Source: Anomaloglossus baeobatrachus (Eukaryota; Chordata; Amphibia; Anura; Aromobatidae). From it: DNA of 64,000 nt. Positions within the stretch are counted from its first letter, which is position 1; every line of letters starts with the position of its first letter. Under the pieces are notes generated by a model, which saw nothing but the letters and a program-made list of their open reading frames with translations, did no database searches and was not told the origin of the DNA. Location of the stretch: the NCBI RefSeq assembly GCF_048569485.1, contig NC_134358.1, positions 550,308,097-550,372,096 of the forward strand, read 5' to 3'. The position numbers and the translations under genes are program-made. Below, piece after piece: positions 21,090 to 31,627 of the stretch.

Positions 21090-21660
21090 AGGGTACTTTA
21101 CACTCTGCGATATCGGTACCGATATCACTAGCGAGCGTACACACCCCCGTCGGTTGTGCGTCACGGGCAAATCGCTGCCCGTGGCGCACAACATTGCTAA
21201 CACCCATCACATGGACTTGCCTTCCCTGCGACGTCGCTCTGGCCGGCGATCTGCCTCCTTTCTAAGGGGACGGGTCGTGCGGCGTCACAGCGACGTCACA
21301 CGGCAGCCGTCCAATAGCAGAGGACGGGCGGAGATGAGCGGGACATAATATCCCGCCCACCTCCTTCCTTCCGTATTGCCGGTGGAGGGAGGTAAGGAGA
21401 TGTTCGTCGCTTCTGCGGTGTCACACATAGCGATGTGTGCTGCCGCAGGAACGAGGAACAACATCGCTATGTACGACACAACGATTTTTGGTGTTTGGGC
21501 GACCTCTCCAAAACCAACGATTTTTGTCTGTTTTGCGACCGTTTAAGGTCGCTCGTACGTGTTACACGCTGCAATGTTGCTAACGGCGCCGGATGTGCGT
21601 CACAAACACCGTTACCCCGATGATAAATCGTTAGCGATGTCGCAGCGTGTAAAGCCCCCT
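21090..21660. mobile_element. PIF/Harbinger-type MITE, copy 2
   Basis: 571 bp with TAA on both sides (21087-21089, 21661-21663). The right terminus GCGTGTAAAGCCCCCT is canonical; the left one reads AGGGTACTTTACACTCTGCG. It sits inside the palindromic MITE at 20212-21706. There is no coding capacity. Confidence 0.8.
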
Positions 21661-21744
21661 TAAGGCTAGGTCATCAATGTTAAAGTAGTTGACAACCCCT
21701 TTAAACTTCTGAATAATATGTGCAACTATAGTAACAGGATCCTA

Positions 21745-22185
21745 AGGGTATGTGCGCACGTTCCTTTTTACCTGCTCTTTACCTGCTTTTTTGCTGCTTT
21801 TTCTTCTGCGCTGTTTAATGCCAAAATGGATGTGTTCTTCTATTCAAGCAAAGTCTATGGGAATTTGGGTTTCTTGTTCACACTATGTTGTTCAAAATGC
21901 TGCCTTTTTGAGGCAGAACTTTGGTCAAAAACTCAGCTTTTCAAAGAAGCAACATGTCAATTGTATTTGCCATTTGGGTTTTGCACTGCAAAGCTGAGTT
22001 TTTGACCAAAGTTCTGCCACAAAAAGGCAGCATTTTGAACAACATAGTGTGAACAAGAAACCCAAATTCCCATAGACTTTGCTTGAATAGAAGAACACAT
22101 CCATTTTGGCATTAAACAGCGCAGAAGAAAAAGCAGCAAAAAAGCAGGTAAAAAGCAGGTAAAAAGCAACGTGCGCACATACCCT
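21745..22185. mobile_element. Foldback MITE, 196-bp arms, 49-base loop
   Basis: Arms 21745-21940 and 21990-22185 are inverted copies with about three mismatches in 196 positions, starting AGGGTATGTGCGCACGTT. The left flank is TA and the right flank CA, compatible with a TA target duplication with one later change. It interrupts the Tc1-like transposase. Transcribed, it would form a near-perfect double-stranded hairpin of about 196 bp. No transposase; superfamily uncertain (Tc1/mariner-type TA target is my best guess). Confidence 0.85.
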
Positions 22186-22699
22186 CAGACTGTCTCCAGA
22201 TAGTCTTACTGCCTTTACCTTTAACATGTTTGTCTATAACTTTCTTTCTAATCTCCTGAGACAACTCGTGCTTTTTTGCTCCATGTTCAGTGTGATACAT
22301 ACCATGATACCAAACAGCACAGTGACTACTTTTCACCCCTTAAATAGACAGAGTGACTGTTTACAAGTTTGTAGACACATGTGATGCTAATTACAGGACA
22401 TATCTTAGTTTAACATGACCCTATGGTCAAATTTTTCCAATTTTTTCTAGGAGTACCATCATTTTTGTCCATTTCTGTTTTTCTGGGGGGTTTTTTACTA
22501 TTATTTTTGTGTTAAACCACAGTTCAACGCAATGACTGATTTTCATTAGCTGATATTCAGTAAATTAAGTTTGAAAATTTATTTTGCTAATTTCTACTTA
22601 TTACAGTGACCATTGTGGGCTTTTCTTACGTTACCAAAAGGGTACCGATAATTTTGTCCATGTGGTTATACACCCTACTTTGACCCCGAGCAAACATAT

Positions 22700-23640
22700 G
22701 GGAACTTTTCTTCATTTTATCATCCCGCTTATAAATTACACCTTGTTATTGTCATTTCTCTCTCTATACAGCTTCCATTGAGTGGGAGGTACAGAAGATT
22801 TTTTTTTTCATCTTACGTATCTCCCTGCTTATTAATCATAGCCTTTTTCTATCACCTCTCCAACTGTAGAGCCTCCAGTGACCCCAATGGGAGATACAGG
22901 AGCTTTTTCATGTTATCACCCTGCTATGATTACATAGTCTCTCCAACTACAGAGCCTCAAGTGACTCTAAAGCGAGATATAGGAGCTTTTCTTCATGTTA
23001 TCACCCTCCTTACTAATCATAGTCTGTTTCTATGACCTCTCCAACTATAGAGCCTCCAGTGACCCCAATGGGAGATACAGGAGCGTTTCTTTATGTTATC
23101 ACCCGTCTTACTAATCACAGTCTGTTTCTATCATGGTTCCACCTGTAGAGCCTCCAGTGACCTCAATGGGATATAGAGGAGCCTTTCTTCATGTTATCAC
23201 CCTCCTTACTAATCATAGTCTGTTACTATGACCTCTCCAACTATAGAGCCTCCAGTGACCCCAATGGGAGATACAGGAGCATTTCTTCATGTTATCACCC
23301 TCCTTACTAATCATAGTCTGTTTCTATGACCTCTCCAACTATAGAGCCTCCAGTGACCCCAATGGGAGATACAGGAGCATTTCTTCATGTTATCACACTC
23401 CAGTCCTTACTAATCACAGTCTGTTTCTATCACCACCCCACCTGTAGAGCCTCCATTAACTCCAATGGGAGATACCAGAGCATTTCTTCATGTTATCACC
23501 CTCCTTACTAATTACAGTATGTTTCTATCACCTCTCCATCTATAAAGCCTCCAGTGACTCCAATGGGAGATACAGGAGCTTTTCTTCATGTTATCACCCT
23601 TCTTACTAATCACAGTCTTTTTCTATCACCGTTCCAGTGT
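22700..23640. repeat. 97-99-bp tandem array, about nine units
   Basis: Units built around TAGAGCCTCCAGTGACCCCA, ATGGGAGATACAGGAGC and TTCATGTTATCACCCTCC. The phrase AGAGCCTCCAGTGA recurs at 23049, 23146 and 23245. Units near the left edge are the most diverged. No coding meaning. Confidence 0.85.
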
Positions 23641-24152
23641 ATCCAGTGAATCCAATGGATATATATGGTCTCTGATTGTCACATACAGAAGCTATGGTAT
23701 AGTGTTTACTGGTATATGAGTCATGACGAGTTTTTATCTCTTTATTTTTGGTGAATATGTGATGATATCTGCATATAGACATAAGTGGCATATATGAACT
23801 GTGCATATCCTGAGCTTTGTTTTTTAGATGTTGGGCATCTCAGGGTCTTCTTGGGTTAAGCTTTCTTCCATAAACATAAATATTTTGTACAAAATACATA
23901 AAAATTCAAGATGGCAAGTTTAAAGTGCACTATTGCATAGCAACAATATAACCATTTACTACATGTATGTATTAATTTCTTACCTCTTGGAGTAATATAA
24001 GTAAATGCATAAGCAGATAGCGCCCCCTACAGGTAGAAGGGAATCAACATTTTGCAGGAATTGTCCATGTTCTGTCGAGAGTAAAATAATAGAACTTTCA
24101 GCAATTTTGTAGATTTATGCCCATAATTGGCTGCCATTTACACTCACAGTGC

Positions 24153-24159
<7 letters not shown>
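23641..24159. other. AT-rich, no gene seen
   Basis: About 0.5 kb with no recognisable repeat ends or coding content. Confidence 0.5.

Positions 24160-24203
<44 letters not shown>
24160..24203. repeat. (TA)n microsatellite used as Tc1 target
   Basis: About 20 TA dinucleotides directly abutting the left end of the DD38E element, whose TA target lies at 24202-24203. Confidence 0.95.
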
Positions 24204-24204
<1 letters not shown>

Positions 24205-25105
24205 AGACCAAAAGTTTGGACACACCTTCTCATCTCTAGAACAACTGTTAAGTGGAGACTTTGTGCAGCAGCCTTCATGGTAAAATAGCTGCTAGGAAAC
24301 CACTGCTAAGGACAGGCAACAAGCAGAAGAGACTTGTTTGGGCTAAAGAACACAAGGAATGGACATTAGACCAGTGGAAATCTGTGCTTTGGTCTGATGA
24401 GTCCAAATTTGAGATATTTTAATCCAACCACCGTGTCTTTGTAGAAAAGGTGAACGGATGGACTCTACATGGCTGGTTCCCACCGTGAAGCATGGAGGAG
24501 GAGGTGTGATGGTGTGGGGGGGCTTTGCTGGTGACACTGTTGGGGATTTAGTCAAAATTGAAGGCATACAGAACCAGCATGGCTACCACAGCATCTTGCA
24601 GCGGCGTGCTATTCCATCCGGTTTGCGTTTAGTTGGACCATCATTTATTTTTCAACAGGACAATGACCCCAAACACACCTCCAGGCTGTGTAAGGGCTAT
24701 TTGACTAAGAAGGAGAGTGATGGGGTGCTACGCCAGATGACCTGGCCTCCACAGTCACCAGACCTGAACCCAATCGAGATGGTTTGGGGTGAGCTGGACC
24801 GCAGAGTGAAGGCAAAAGGGCCAACAAGTGCTAAGCATCTCTGGGAACTCCTTCAGGACTGTTGGAAAACCATTTCCGGTGACAACCTCTTGAAGCTCAT
24901 CAAGAGAATACCAAGAGTGTGCAAAGCAAAAGGTGGCTACTCTGAAGAACCTAGAATAGAAGACATATTTTCAGTTGTTTCACACTTTCATTTCACATGT
25001 GTTAATTCATAGTTTTGATGCCTTCAATGTGAATCTACAATTTTCAGAGTCCTGAAAATATAGAAAACTCTTTGAATGTAAAGGTGTGTCCAAACTTTTG
25101 GTCTG
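24204..25105 (+). mobile_element. Tc1-like element, DD38E (Intruder-like), internally deleted
   Basis: 902 bp bounded by TA (24202-24203, 25106-25107). Termini are CAGACCAAAAGTTTGGACAC and its inverse. The left end keeps only about 28 bp before jumping into the middle of the transposase (CTAGAACAACTGTTAAGTGG), so the 5' untranslated region and N-terminal coding region are lost. The D-to-E spacing in the transposase is 38 residues, which matches what I recall for the Intruder (DD38E) family. Confidence 0.85.
24236..25012 (+). pseudogene. DD38E transposase, C-terminal two thirds
   Basis: The DNA-binding domain is missing. From about 24236 broken frames give RTTVK, then recognisable catalytic-domain lead-in (the DQWKS and LWSDESKFEIF region with the first Asp, partly out of frame). 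From 24458 an open 184-residue frame holds VPTVKHGGGGVMVWGG, the second Asp in FQQDNDPKHTS, the Glu in SPDLNPIEMVW, then KHLWELLQDCW to the C-terminus. There are in-frame stops near 24286 and 24306 and a stop after KFEIF near 24420. The copy cannot make a transposase, but its ends could be mobilised by one. Confidence 0.85.
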
Positions 25106-25107
25106 TA

Positions 25108-26297
25108 CTGTGTGTGTGTGTGAATAAACTTTAAACTCTTGCTGTGCTTCTGGTATAGGGGGATCCTGGATTGCTCTGGATTGTTCTTGTATCATTCCTC
25201 AGCATTTTGGCTGCATCTTGTGCCTTCCTAATGGCCGTTCCCTCGGCCGCCGCACATATGCTGCCCCCTCATGCATCCTCATTTAGCTACTAGGAGGAAC
25301 AGAACGTGGCTCGGATCTAAATTTGTGCGATGAAGCTGCCAGCTGCGGGCGAATCTCATCCTCGCACAAATGTTTGAGCTTGACTGGCATCCCGAATATA
25401 ATTAGATAAAATTCATAAAGTGGATAAGAATCACTGGGAAGAAAATGAAGAAGTCCCCGTGCTGGATAATTTGTTATATTATGCAGCCCTGTGCCACGTC
25501 GCTCAGTATGCTTCATGCGTTCCTATTGCAGATGCTAACAAATAAGGAGCTGGAGATGCAGCAGAGCTGAATGTGTCCATACAGGACGGCAGAGTCAGGG
25601 AACAGTGTATATAGATAATCTAGAGCCTTATGCAGTACGACTGTATTTGCAAATGTTCAAACCTAGGATCGTAACAATATGTCATGATATAATGTGTGAT
25701 CTGTAGTTCAATTACCAATGAAGCAGAGACAGCAGATGGAAGTGACATATCTTTGGAATCTGGGTCTCCACCCCTACATCAGACGGGGAAGAAAAACCCT
25801 GGTGATACATTTCCTTTAACATCAGTTCCCACAGAAAGATGTAGAGTCATATTCACTATGATAGACGCATGCCTTCAGCACTGGGATATCGCTTTATTAT
25901 ACAACTGAAACCTTTCTACAATGGTCTGGATCACAGAAAACTCCCATAGAGGCCACTTAAAGGGAATCTCTCGGGTGATTTTATAGTTCAAAACTGATGG
26001 TATCCTGAAATATGGCCTTGGCAGCCCTTTCAGGATCAGTACCTTTTATTGCTCTACCTTATCCTGTTATCTTGCTGTAAACCCCAGAGAATTTAGATTC
26101 ACATGCCGGCTAGTCAAGTATATGTAAATCCAAACTGCCCCACATCTCAGCTTCCTGTACCCCAGAGAATAAGTTTTGAAGGAAATTGGAAATGTGGAGG
26201 TTACCTGAAATTGAACATGACGTATATACATCTAGTTCTAGTCCAGTGTAAAATCCATGAATTTTGACAAATACCAAACTCAGGTCTTCTGCTTTAA
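25108..26297. other. No gene; possible TTAA-type MITE fragment
   Basis: Starts with a short (TG)n. At 25957 TTAA is followed by AGGGAATCTCTCGGGTGATT, like the terminus of the AGGGAA family, but no matching right end was found. Otherwise nothing is recognised. Confidence 0.4.
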
Positions 26298-29122
26298 AGG
26301 GAACCTGTCACCAGATTTGGCCTCTATAAGCTGCAGCCACCACCAGTGAGCTCATATATACAGCATTCCAGAATACTGTATATAACAGTCCAGGCCTCTC
26401 TGTATAAAGTAAAAAACAGTTTTAGAATACTTACTTAGGGGGCTGTCCGGTCCAATGGATGTCGCTGCTCTCCAGTCCGGTGCCTCCTCTCTCTGGTCCT
26501 CCACCTCCTCTCTCTGGTCCGGCATCTCCTCTCTCTGGTCCAGCATCTCCTCTCTTTGGTCCGGCGCCTGCTCTCTCTGGTCCTCCACCTCCTCTCTCTG
26601 GTCCTCCACCTCCTCTCTCTGGTCCAGCATCTCCTCTCTCTGGTCCGGCGCCTGCTCTCTCTGGTCCTCCACCTCCTCTCTCTGGTCCGGCATCTCCTCT
26701 CTCTGGTCCGGCGCCTGCTCTCTCTGGTCCTCCACCTCCTCTCTCTGGTCCGGCATCTCCTCTCTCTGGTCCGGCGGCTCCTCTCTCTGGTCCGGCGCCT
26801 CCTCTCTCTGGTCCAGCGCCTCCTCTCTTTGGTCCGGCGCCTGCTCTCTCTGGTCCTCCACCTCCTCTCTCTGGTCCTCCACCTCCTCTCTCTGGTCCAG
26901 CATCTCCTCTCTCTGGTCCGGCGCCTGCTCTCTCTGGTCCTCCACCTCCTCTCTCTGGTCCGGCATCTCCTCTCTCTGGTCCAGCATCTCCTCTCTTTGG
27001 TCCGGCGCCTGCTCTCTCTGGTCCTCCACCTCCTCTCTCTGGTCCTCCACCTCCTCTCTCTGGTCCAGCATCTCCTCTCTCTGGTCCGGCGCCTGCTCTC
27101 TCTGGTCCTCCACCTCCTCTCTCTGGTCCGGCATCTCCTCTCTCTGGTCCGGCGCCTGCTCTCTGGTCCTCCACCTCCTCTCTCTGGTCCGGCATCTCCT
27201 CTCTCTGGTCCGGCGGCTCCTCTCTCTGGTCCGGCGCCTCCTCTCTCTGGTCCAGCGCCTCCTCTCTTTGGTCCGGCGCCTGCTCTCTCTGGTCCTCCAC
27301 CTCCTCTCTCTGGTCCTCCACCTCCTCTCTCTGGTCCAGCATCTCCTCTCTCTGGTCCGGCGCCTGCTCTCTCTGGTCCTCCACCTCCTCTCTCTGGTCC
27401 GGCATCTCCTCTCTCTGGTCCGGCGCCTGCTCTCTCTGGTCCTCCACCTCCTCTCTCTGGTCCGGCATCTCCTCTCTCTGGTCCGGCGGCTCCTCTCTCT
27501 GGTCCGGCGCCTCCTCTCTCTGGTCCAGCGCCTCCTCCCTCTGGTCCGGCGCCTCCTCTCTCTGGTCCGGCGCCTCCTCTCTCTGGTCCGGCGCCTCCTC
27601 TCTCTGGTCCGGCTCCTCCTCTCTCTGGTCCGGAGCCTCCTCTCTCTGGTCCGGCGCCTCCTCTCTCTGGTCCGGCGCCTCCTCTCTCTGGTCCGGCTCC
27701 TCCTCTCTCTGGTCCGGCTCCTCCTCTCTCTGGTCCGGCACCTCCTCTCTCTGGTCCGGCACCTCCTCCCTCTGGTCCGGCGCCTAATCTCTCTGGTCTG
27801 GCACCTCCTCTCTCTGGTCTGGCACCTTCTCTCTCTGGTCCGGCGCCTCCTCTCTCTTTTTCAGCAAATCCTCTCTCTGGTCCGGCACCTCCTCTCTCTG
27901 TTCCGGCACCTCCTCTCTCTGGTCCGGCACCTCCTCTCTCTAGTCCGGCGCCTCCTCTCTCTGGTCCGGCACCTCCTCTCTCTGGTCCGGTGCCTCCTCT
28001 CTCTGGTCCGGCGCCTCCTCTCTTTGGTCCGGCGCCTCCTCTCTCTGGTCCGGCGCCTCCTCTCTCTGGTCCGACACCTCCTCTCTCTGGTCCGGCACCT
28101 CCTCTCTCTGGTCCGGCACCTCCTCCCTCTGGTCTGGCACCTCCTCCCTCTGGTCCGGCGCCTAATCTCTCTGGTCTGGCACCTCCTCTCTCTGGTCTGG
28201 CACCTTCTCTCTCTGGTCCGGCGCCTCCTCTCTCTTTTTCAGCAAATCCTCTCTCTGGTCCGGCACCTCCTCTCTCTGTTCCGGCACCTCCTCTCTCTGG
28301 TCCGGCGCCTCCTCTCTCTAGTCCGGCGCCTCCTCTCTCTGGTCCGGCACCTCCTCTCTCTGGTCCGGTGCCTCCTCTCTCTGGTCCGGCGCCTCCTCTC
28401 TTTGGTCCGGCGCCTCCTCTCTCTGGTCCGGCGCCTCCTCTCTCTGGTCCGACACCTCCTCTCTCTGGTCCGGCTCCTTCTCTCTCTGGTCCGGCACCTC
28501 CTCACTCTGGTCCGGCGCCTCCTCTTTTTGGTCCGGCGCCTCCTCTCTGTGGTCAGGAACCTCCTCTCTCTGGTCTGGCACCTCCTCTCTCTGGTCCGGC
28601 GTCTCCGCTCTCTGGTCCGGCACCTCCTCTCTGCTGCAATCTCCATCCTCCTATCCAGCCGAGTGTGGATGACGCGTCCTACATCATCCACTCAAGCCGC
28701 ATTGCTTTCCTGCGCAGGTGCCCTTTCATCTGTCCTGCTGAGGGCTGATCAAAGTACTGTAATGCGCAGGCGCAAAGATAGGCTACAGACCGCCAGCGCA
28801 TGTGCACTGCAATAGTTTGATCTGCTCGGAGCAGGCAAGGTAAAAGTGCGCCTGTGCAGGAAAGCAATGGCGTGGATGATTTAGGACGCATCATGCATAT
28901 GGCCCTCAGAAGAAGGATGGCGATCGCCGCAGAGAGGAGGTGCCGGACCAGAGAGCAGCGACACCCATCGGACTGGACCGCCCCTTAGGTGAGTATTATA
29001 GTGATTTTTATGTTCTACACAGCGGCCTGGGCTCTTATATACAATATTCTGGATTGCTGTATATAAGGGCTCAATGGTGGTGGCCGCACCTTATAGTCAC
29101 CAAATCTGGTGACCGGTTCCCT
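26298..29122. mobile_element. TTAA-flanked palindromic MITE with expanded minisatellite
   Basis: TTAA lies at 26294-26297 and 29123-29126. Left arm (26298-26480) and right arm (about 28940-29122) are inverted copies starting AGGGAACCTGTCACCAGATT, with roughly 80-85% matches by eye. The centre (28640-28935) is itself partly palindromic (GATGACGCGTCC, GGACGCATCATGC). Without the minisatellite the element would be about 0.7 kb. TTAA duplication fits Kolobok or piggyBac-like superfamilies. No transposase is present. Confidence 0.8.
26461..28640. repeat. 21-bp minisatellite, about 104 units, inside the MITE arm
   Basis: Units CCTCCTCTCTCTGGTCCGGC in 21-bp phase. The same motif occurs once, in inverted orientation, in the opposite arm of the MITE (28936-28962, GAGGAGGTGCCGGACCAGAG), which marks the ancestral single copy. 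A 378-bp block (18 units) carrying the rare CTTTTTCAGCAAATCC variant is duplicated (copies near 27860 and 28238). Because 21 is a multiple of 3, very long open frames arise on both strands (up to 786 codons, with PDQREEA heptads on the minus strand). These are artefacts. Confidence 0.95.
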
Positions 29123-29126
29123 TTAA

Positions 29127-29944
29127 ACTGATACAGATAGGACTGTGCGATAAATGGATTTCCAGCCTGGATTCTTTTCAATATCCAAGAGCTGTGTATT
29201 ATATCCAGGCAGTTCTGGGACCGGATTGTACTGAAATACCTGTATATAAAGTTTATAAACCCTCCTGGCAATTGTTTCTATATACACACATACACATAGT
29301 GGCAGCTATTAGGATGCTAATATTATGTATGAAATGCAAACTGTAACCCCGCTGCGAAAATACATCAATATCCCAGAATGTTCCCAGATTGTCGTAAAAT
29401 GTAGTACAGGTTGGATATGAAACCTTTGTGAGCAGAGCGGCGCCTCGTGTGTGATGGATGTGTCGCTGCCCTCTGTACATAGATGCAAACCTATCACTTA
29501 TGGCAGGGGAGCAATCATTCTGCACGGTTTTAGGATGACAGCACTTTACCATCATTTCCAAGGACGCTTTTACGAGAGAGTGGATGTATCATGTGCGGAG
29601 CATTTATAGAGACCCATGTAGGAAGGCGTATTCCATCATCAAGTAGTTATTGCCCTCTTTAAAGGACATTTCCTCCCTAAAAAAATTGCTGCAGCAAACT
29701 CTTCAGTGCTATTCTTACTGTGTATATATATATCTTATACTTTTCAAAATTTTAATACTTTTTTTTATATATATTACCATGATCTGGCCCCGGGGCTCAG
29801 TCTGATGATGAAGTATCTTATCTCCACCATCGTAAGACCTTCAGAGAGGCGTCTGCTTAGCAGAGGAGGTTTATCAACCCCTCCAAAGTCCTACAGGTGC
29901 CCCCTTTATCTTTGGGACAATCGAGTACAGTTGTCATGTGGTAT
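29127..29944. other. No gene recognised
   Basis: AT-rich intergenic-looking DNA. Short frames on both strands have no recognisable content. Confidence 0.5.
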
Positions 29945-30599
29945 ACTGTCACAATGACTATGGGATAGTGGGGAACCAGGGCTCCTAAGTTGTCCCTCAA
30001 GTTAGGAGGACCCTATGCTATCCCTCACCTCAGGGATACTCTTGATGGTGAAGAGGCCTGAGTCTCCTTCTTGGCCCTGCTCTTGACCAGTCCTGATCTT
30101 TTTCCCCCTCCTCTTCACCACAGGGAGGGACGGGACAGGATTGAGATGAAACCCACTGATAAAGAAAGACCAGGAAAAACTAAAACTTTGTCCCACAACA
30201 TTCACATACAAAGATAAAGATATAAGAGACTCAGGAGGAAAAACAAGAGCAGGAAGAAAGTACAAAACAACAGGAGTAAATTCCACAACCGCTCCAAGCA
30301 ATAAACACAACTTTCATCAGAAAGTCAGGAACACCACACCTCACAGACTAAGATAGACAAACTATAGCTGGCATGTGTGGAAGGATTCCACCAGCATAAA
30401 TAGGAGGGGAACAGATGTGATGTAACATGTTATTAATGATGCAAACAGACCAGCAGAGATTATCTCTTACTACCCTGCCTATGAATCAGTACACAGTTGG
30501 TTGACGCTCAAGTCTGCCTGTGTTGATCCCAAACACCTGAGAAACGGGTGGAGTGTCAGAATCTGCAATCTGAACAGAGCCCAACACCTCCGTGACAGT
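29945..30599. mobile_element. Possible non-autonomous element with 8-bp inverted ends
   Basis: ACTGTCAC at 29945-29952 faces GTGACAGT at 30592-30599. An alternative reading is a TGTCAC...GTGACA solo LTR (29947-30597). No target duplication is visible for either reading. The interior has no coding content. Weak call. Confidence 0.25.
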
Positions 30600-30666
30600 C
30601 GGTGAAGTTTGTGCAAAACTCTGTGTGACACATACATTTACATCTAGACTTTGTACTTTCTATTAC

Positions 30667-30695
30667 CTGATGAAGGCTTCTTAGAAATCTGAAAC
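30667..30695 (+). ncRNA. Second hammerhead-like core
   Basis: CTGATGA exactly, then AGGCTTC/GAAATCT as an imperfect stem with a 3-base loop, then GAAAC. The core is intact but stem II has one mismatch and one G-U pair. The following AT-rich ~100 bases with CCAATAAACC look like the 3' end of a Penelope-like element. No target duplication was found. Confidence 0.4.
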
Positions 30696-31189
30696 ATGTT
30701 GAGTTTATGTTAGCATGATTTTATTTATGTTTTTACTATCATGGAGTTATTAACCAATAAACCAATATTTCACATTTTGGAAACACACCTTTTTAATGTG
30801 AATCAACTGAGAGCGCCAATCGATTATATACATCTCTGTCTGTTACAGATTGGTGACAACCAATGTGACCAAATTTACGTAGAGTCATACACTTCTTAAA
30901 AAACTTGGTTCATCTTCAGGTTGGCCATGGGCCAGCAAATTATATCTACACCAGCCATCAGCCAGCATACATTTCAGCTACACCGTAAGCCAGTTTTCTG
31001 GCATGTATTATAGATATGTCGCACAGAATTTGGACAAGCTCCTATAACTAAGCTACAGCCAGTTTTTAAAATAATCGTCAAAGCCAAAGCAAAAATTCGA
31101 AAAAAATTGTCACAAATACCACTTGCAACTTTTTGACATTTAGTATTTTGGGGCTGTATGAAGTTGCAAGTCCACCATTCTAAACAGGT

Positions 31190-31627
31190 GCAGGAGAAAG
31201 ACAGAGACCACCAGTTAGGTGGGGGAACCAGGACGCAGCCGGCTGCGGGCACCGACCACCATCACCTTGGTTTACCAGAGACTCATGTGTGTTCCTAATA
31301 GTGAGTACATCAGCACCCTCCGGTCGCCCATCTCCCTGCACCGCCAAACCCCTGCCCACGGAGGGGTTAACAACTTGCTGCACAACATCTCCCCCGGGTG
31401 CCCTGTAACTGCAGCGGTGGTGTCCAATATCACCACACACCGTGGTTGGCGTTACGAACTCCGTACGGCTCAGCCCGTACATCTATGTCCTACACCCACC
31501 ATCCCATCACTACCCTTTTTCATTTGAAGTGACCGTGAGGCCCCCGGGTCCGGAGACCCTCGAGCCACCTACAGAAGGGCCGGATCCAAGCAGCTCGGCT
31601 GCTGAGAGCGGGGCGGTACACTCAGAT
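31190..31627 (+). mobile_element. Decayed LTR fragment (family of the 46.6-48.9 kb LTR)
   Basis: The sequence runs through GCAGCGGTGGTGTCCAATAT, GTTGGCGTTACGAACTC, GGGTCCGGAGACCCTCGAGC and CAGCTCGGCTGCTGAGAG, ending GGGGCGGTACA. The same succession is found inverted at 46592-46900. Only the 3' part of one LTR remains. An old, broken copy. Confidence 0.65.

Larger units (their letters stand above)
20212..21706. mobile_element. Palindromic MITE in the Tc1-like remnant, itself interrupted twice
   Basis: Ends resemble each other in inverted orientation: AGGTTGTACTGG...GATAGCCTATCCTTAGGATA on the left and TAGGTCATCAATGT...TTGACAACCCC on the right. Flanking GTTTAA appears on both sides (about 20207-20212 and 21700-21706), a likely target duplication. 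The interior (20763-21089) is GC-rich with its own inverted symmetry (CGGAGGTGCCAGGTGTC, GACACCCGGCATTCC). I recall this as one of the commonest non-autonomous repeats of frogs. Its superfamily is not certain. Confidence 0.65.
19601..22290 (-). pseudogene. Tc1-like transposase remnant, in three pieces
   Basis: On the minus strand 22186-22290 gives ELSQEIRKKVIDKHVKGKGS, a typical Tc1 N-terminal helix-turn-helix. 21707-21744 gives VTIVAHIIQKF. 20211-20100 resumes near YGTVAA and the RGEL region. 19601-19670 ends with a degraded catalytic block readable as SSVSPDLNPIERLW. Several stops and frame changes lie in the 3' half, so it is long dead. The spacing of its intact landmarks agrees with a single transposase of usual length once the insertions are discounted. 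Confidence 0.75.
19601..22665 (-). mobile_element. Old Tc1-like element carrying four later insertions
   Basis: Minus-strand Tc1-like pieces lie at 19601-20211 (C-terminal and middle transposase), 21707-21744 (a short middle piece) and 22186-22290 (N-terminal piece). The right-end terminal motif GGGTACCGATAATTTTGTCC lies at about 22640 with an inner echo (GAGTACCATCATTTTTGTCC, about 22450). Between these pieces sit a palindromic MITE with two elements inside it, and a foldback MITE. The left terminal repeat was not found. The pieces line up collinearly with one transposase, so they were one element before the insertions. It is the oldest layer of the nest. Confidence 0.8.

Noticed and set aside
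26455-28815. Open frames of 786, 730, 443 and 442 codons on both strands
   Set aside because: They are all translations of the 21-bp minisatellite (21 is a multiple of 3, so stops are simply absent). Heptads such as PDQREEA or SGPAPPL follow from the unit, not from selection.
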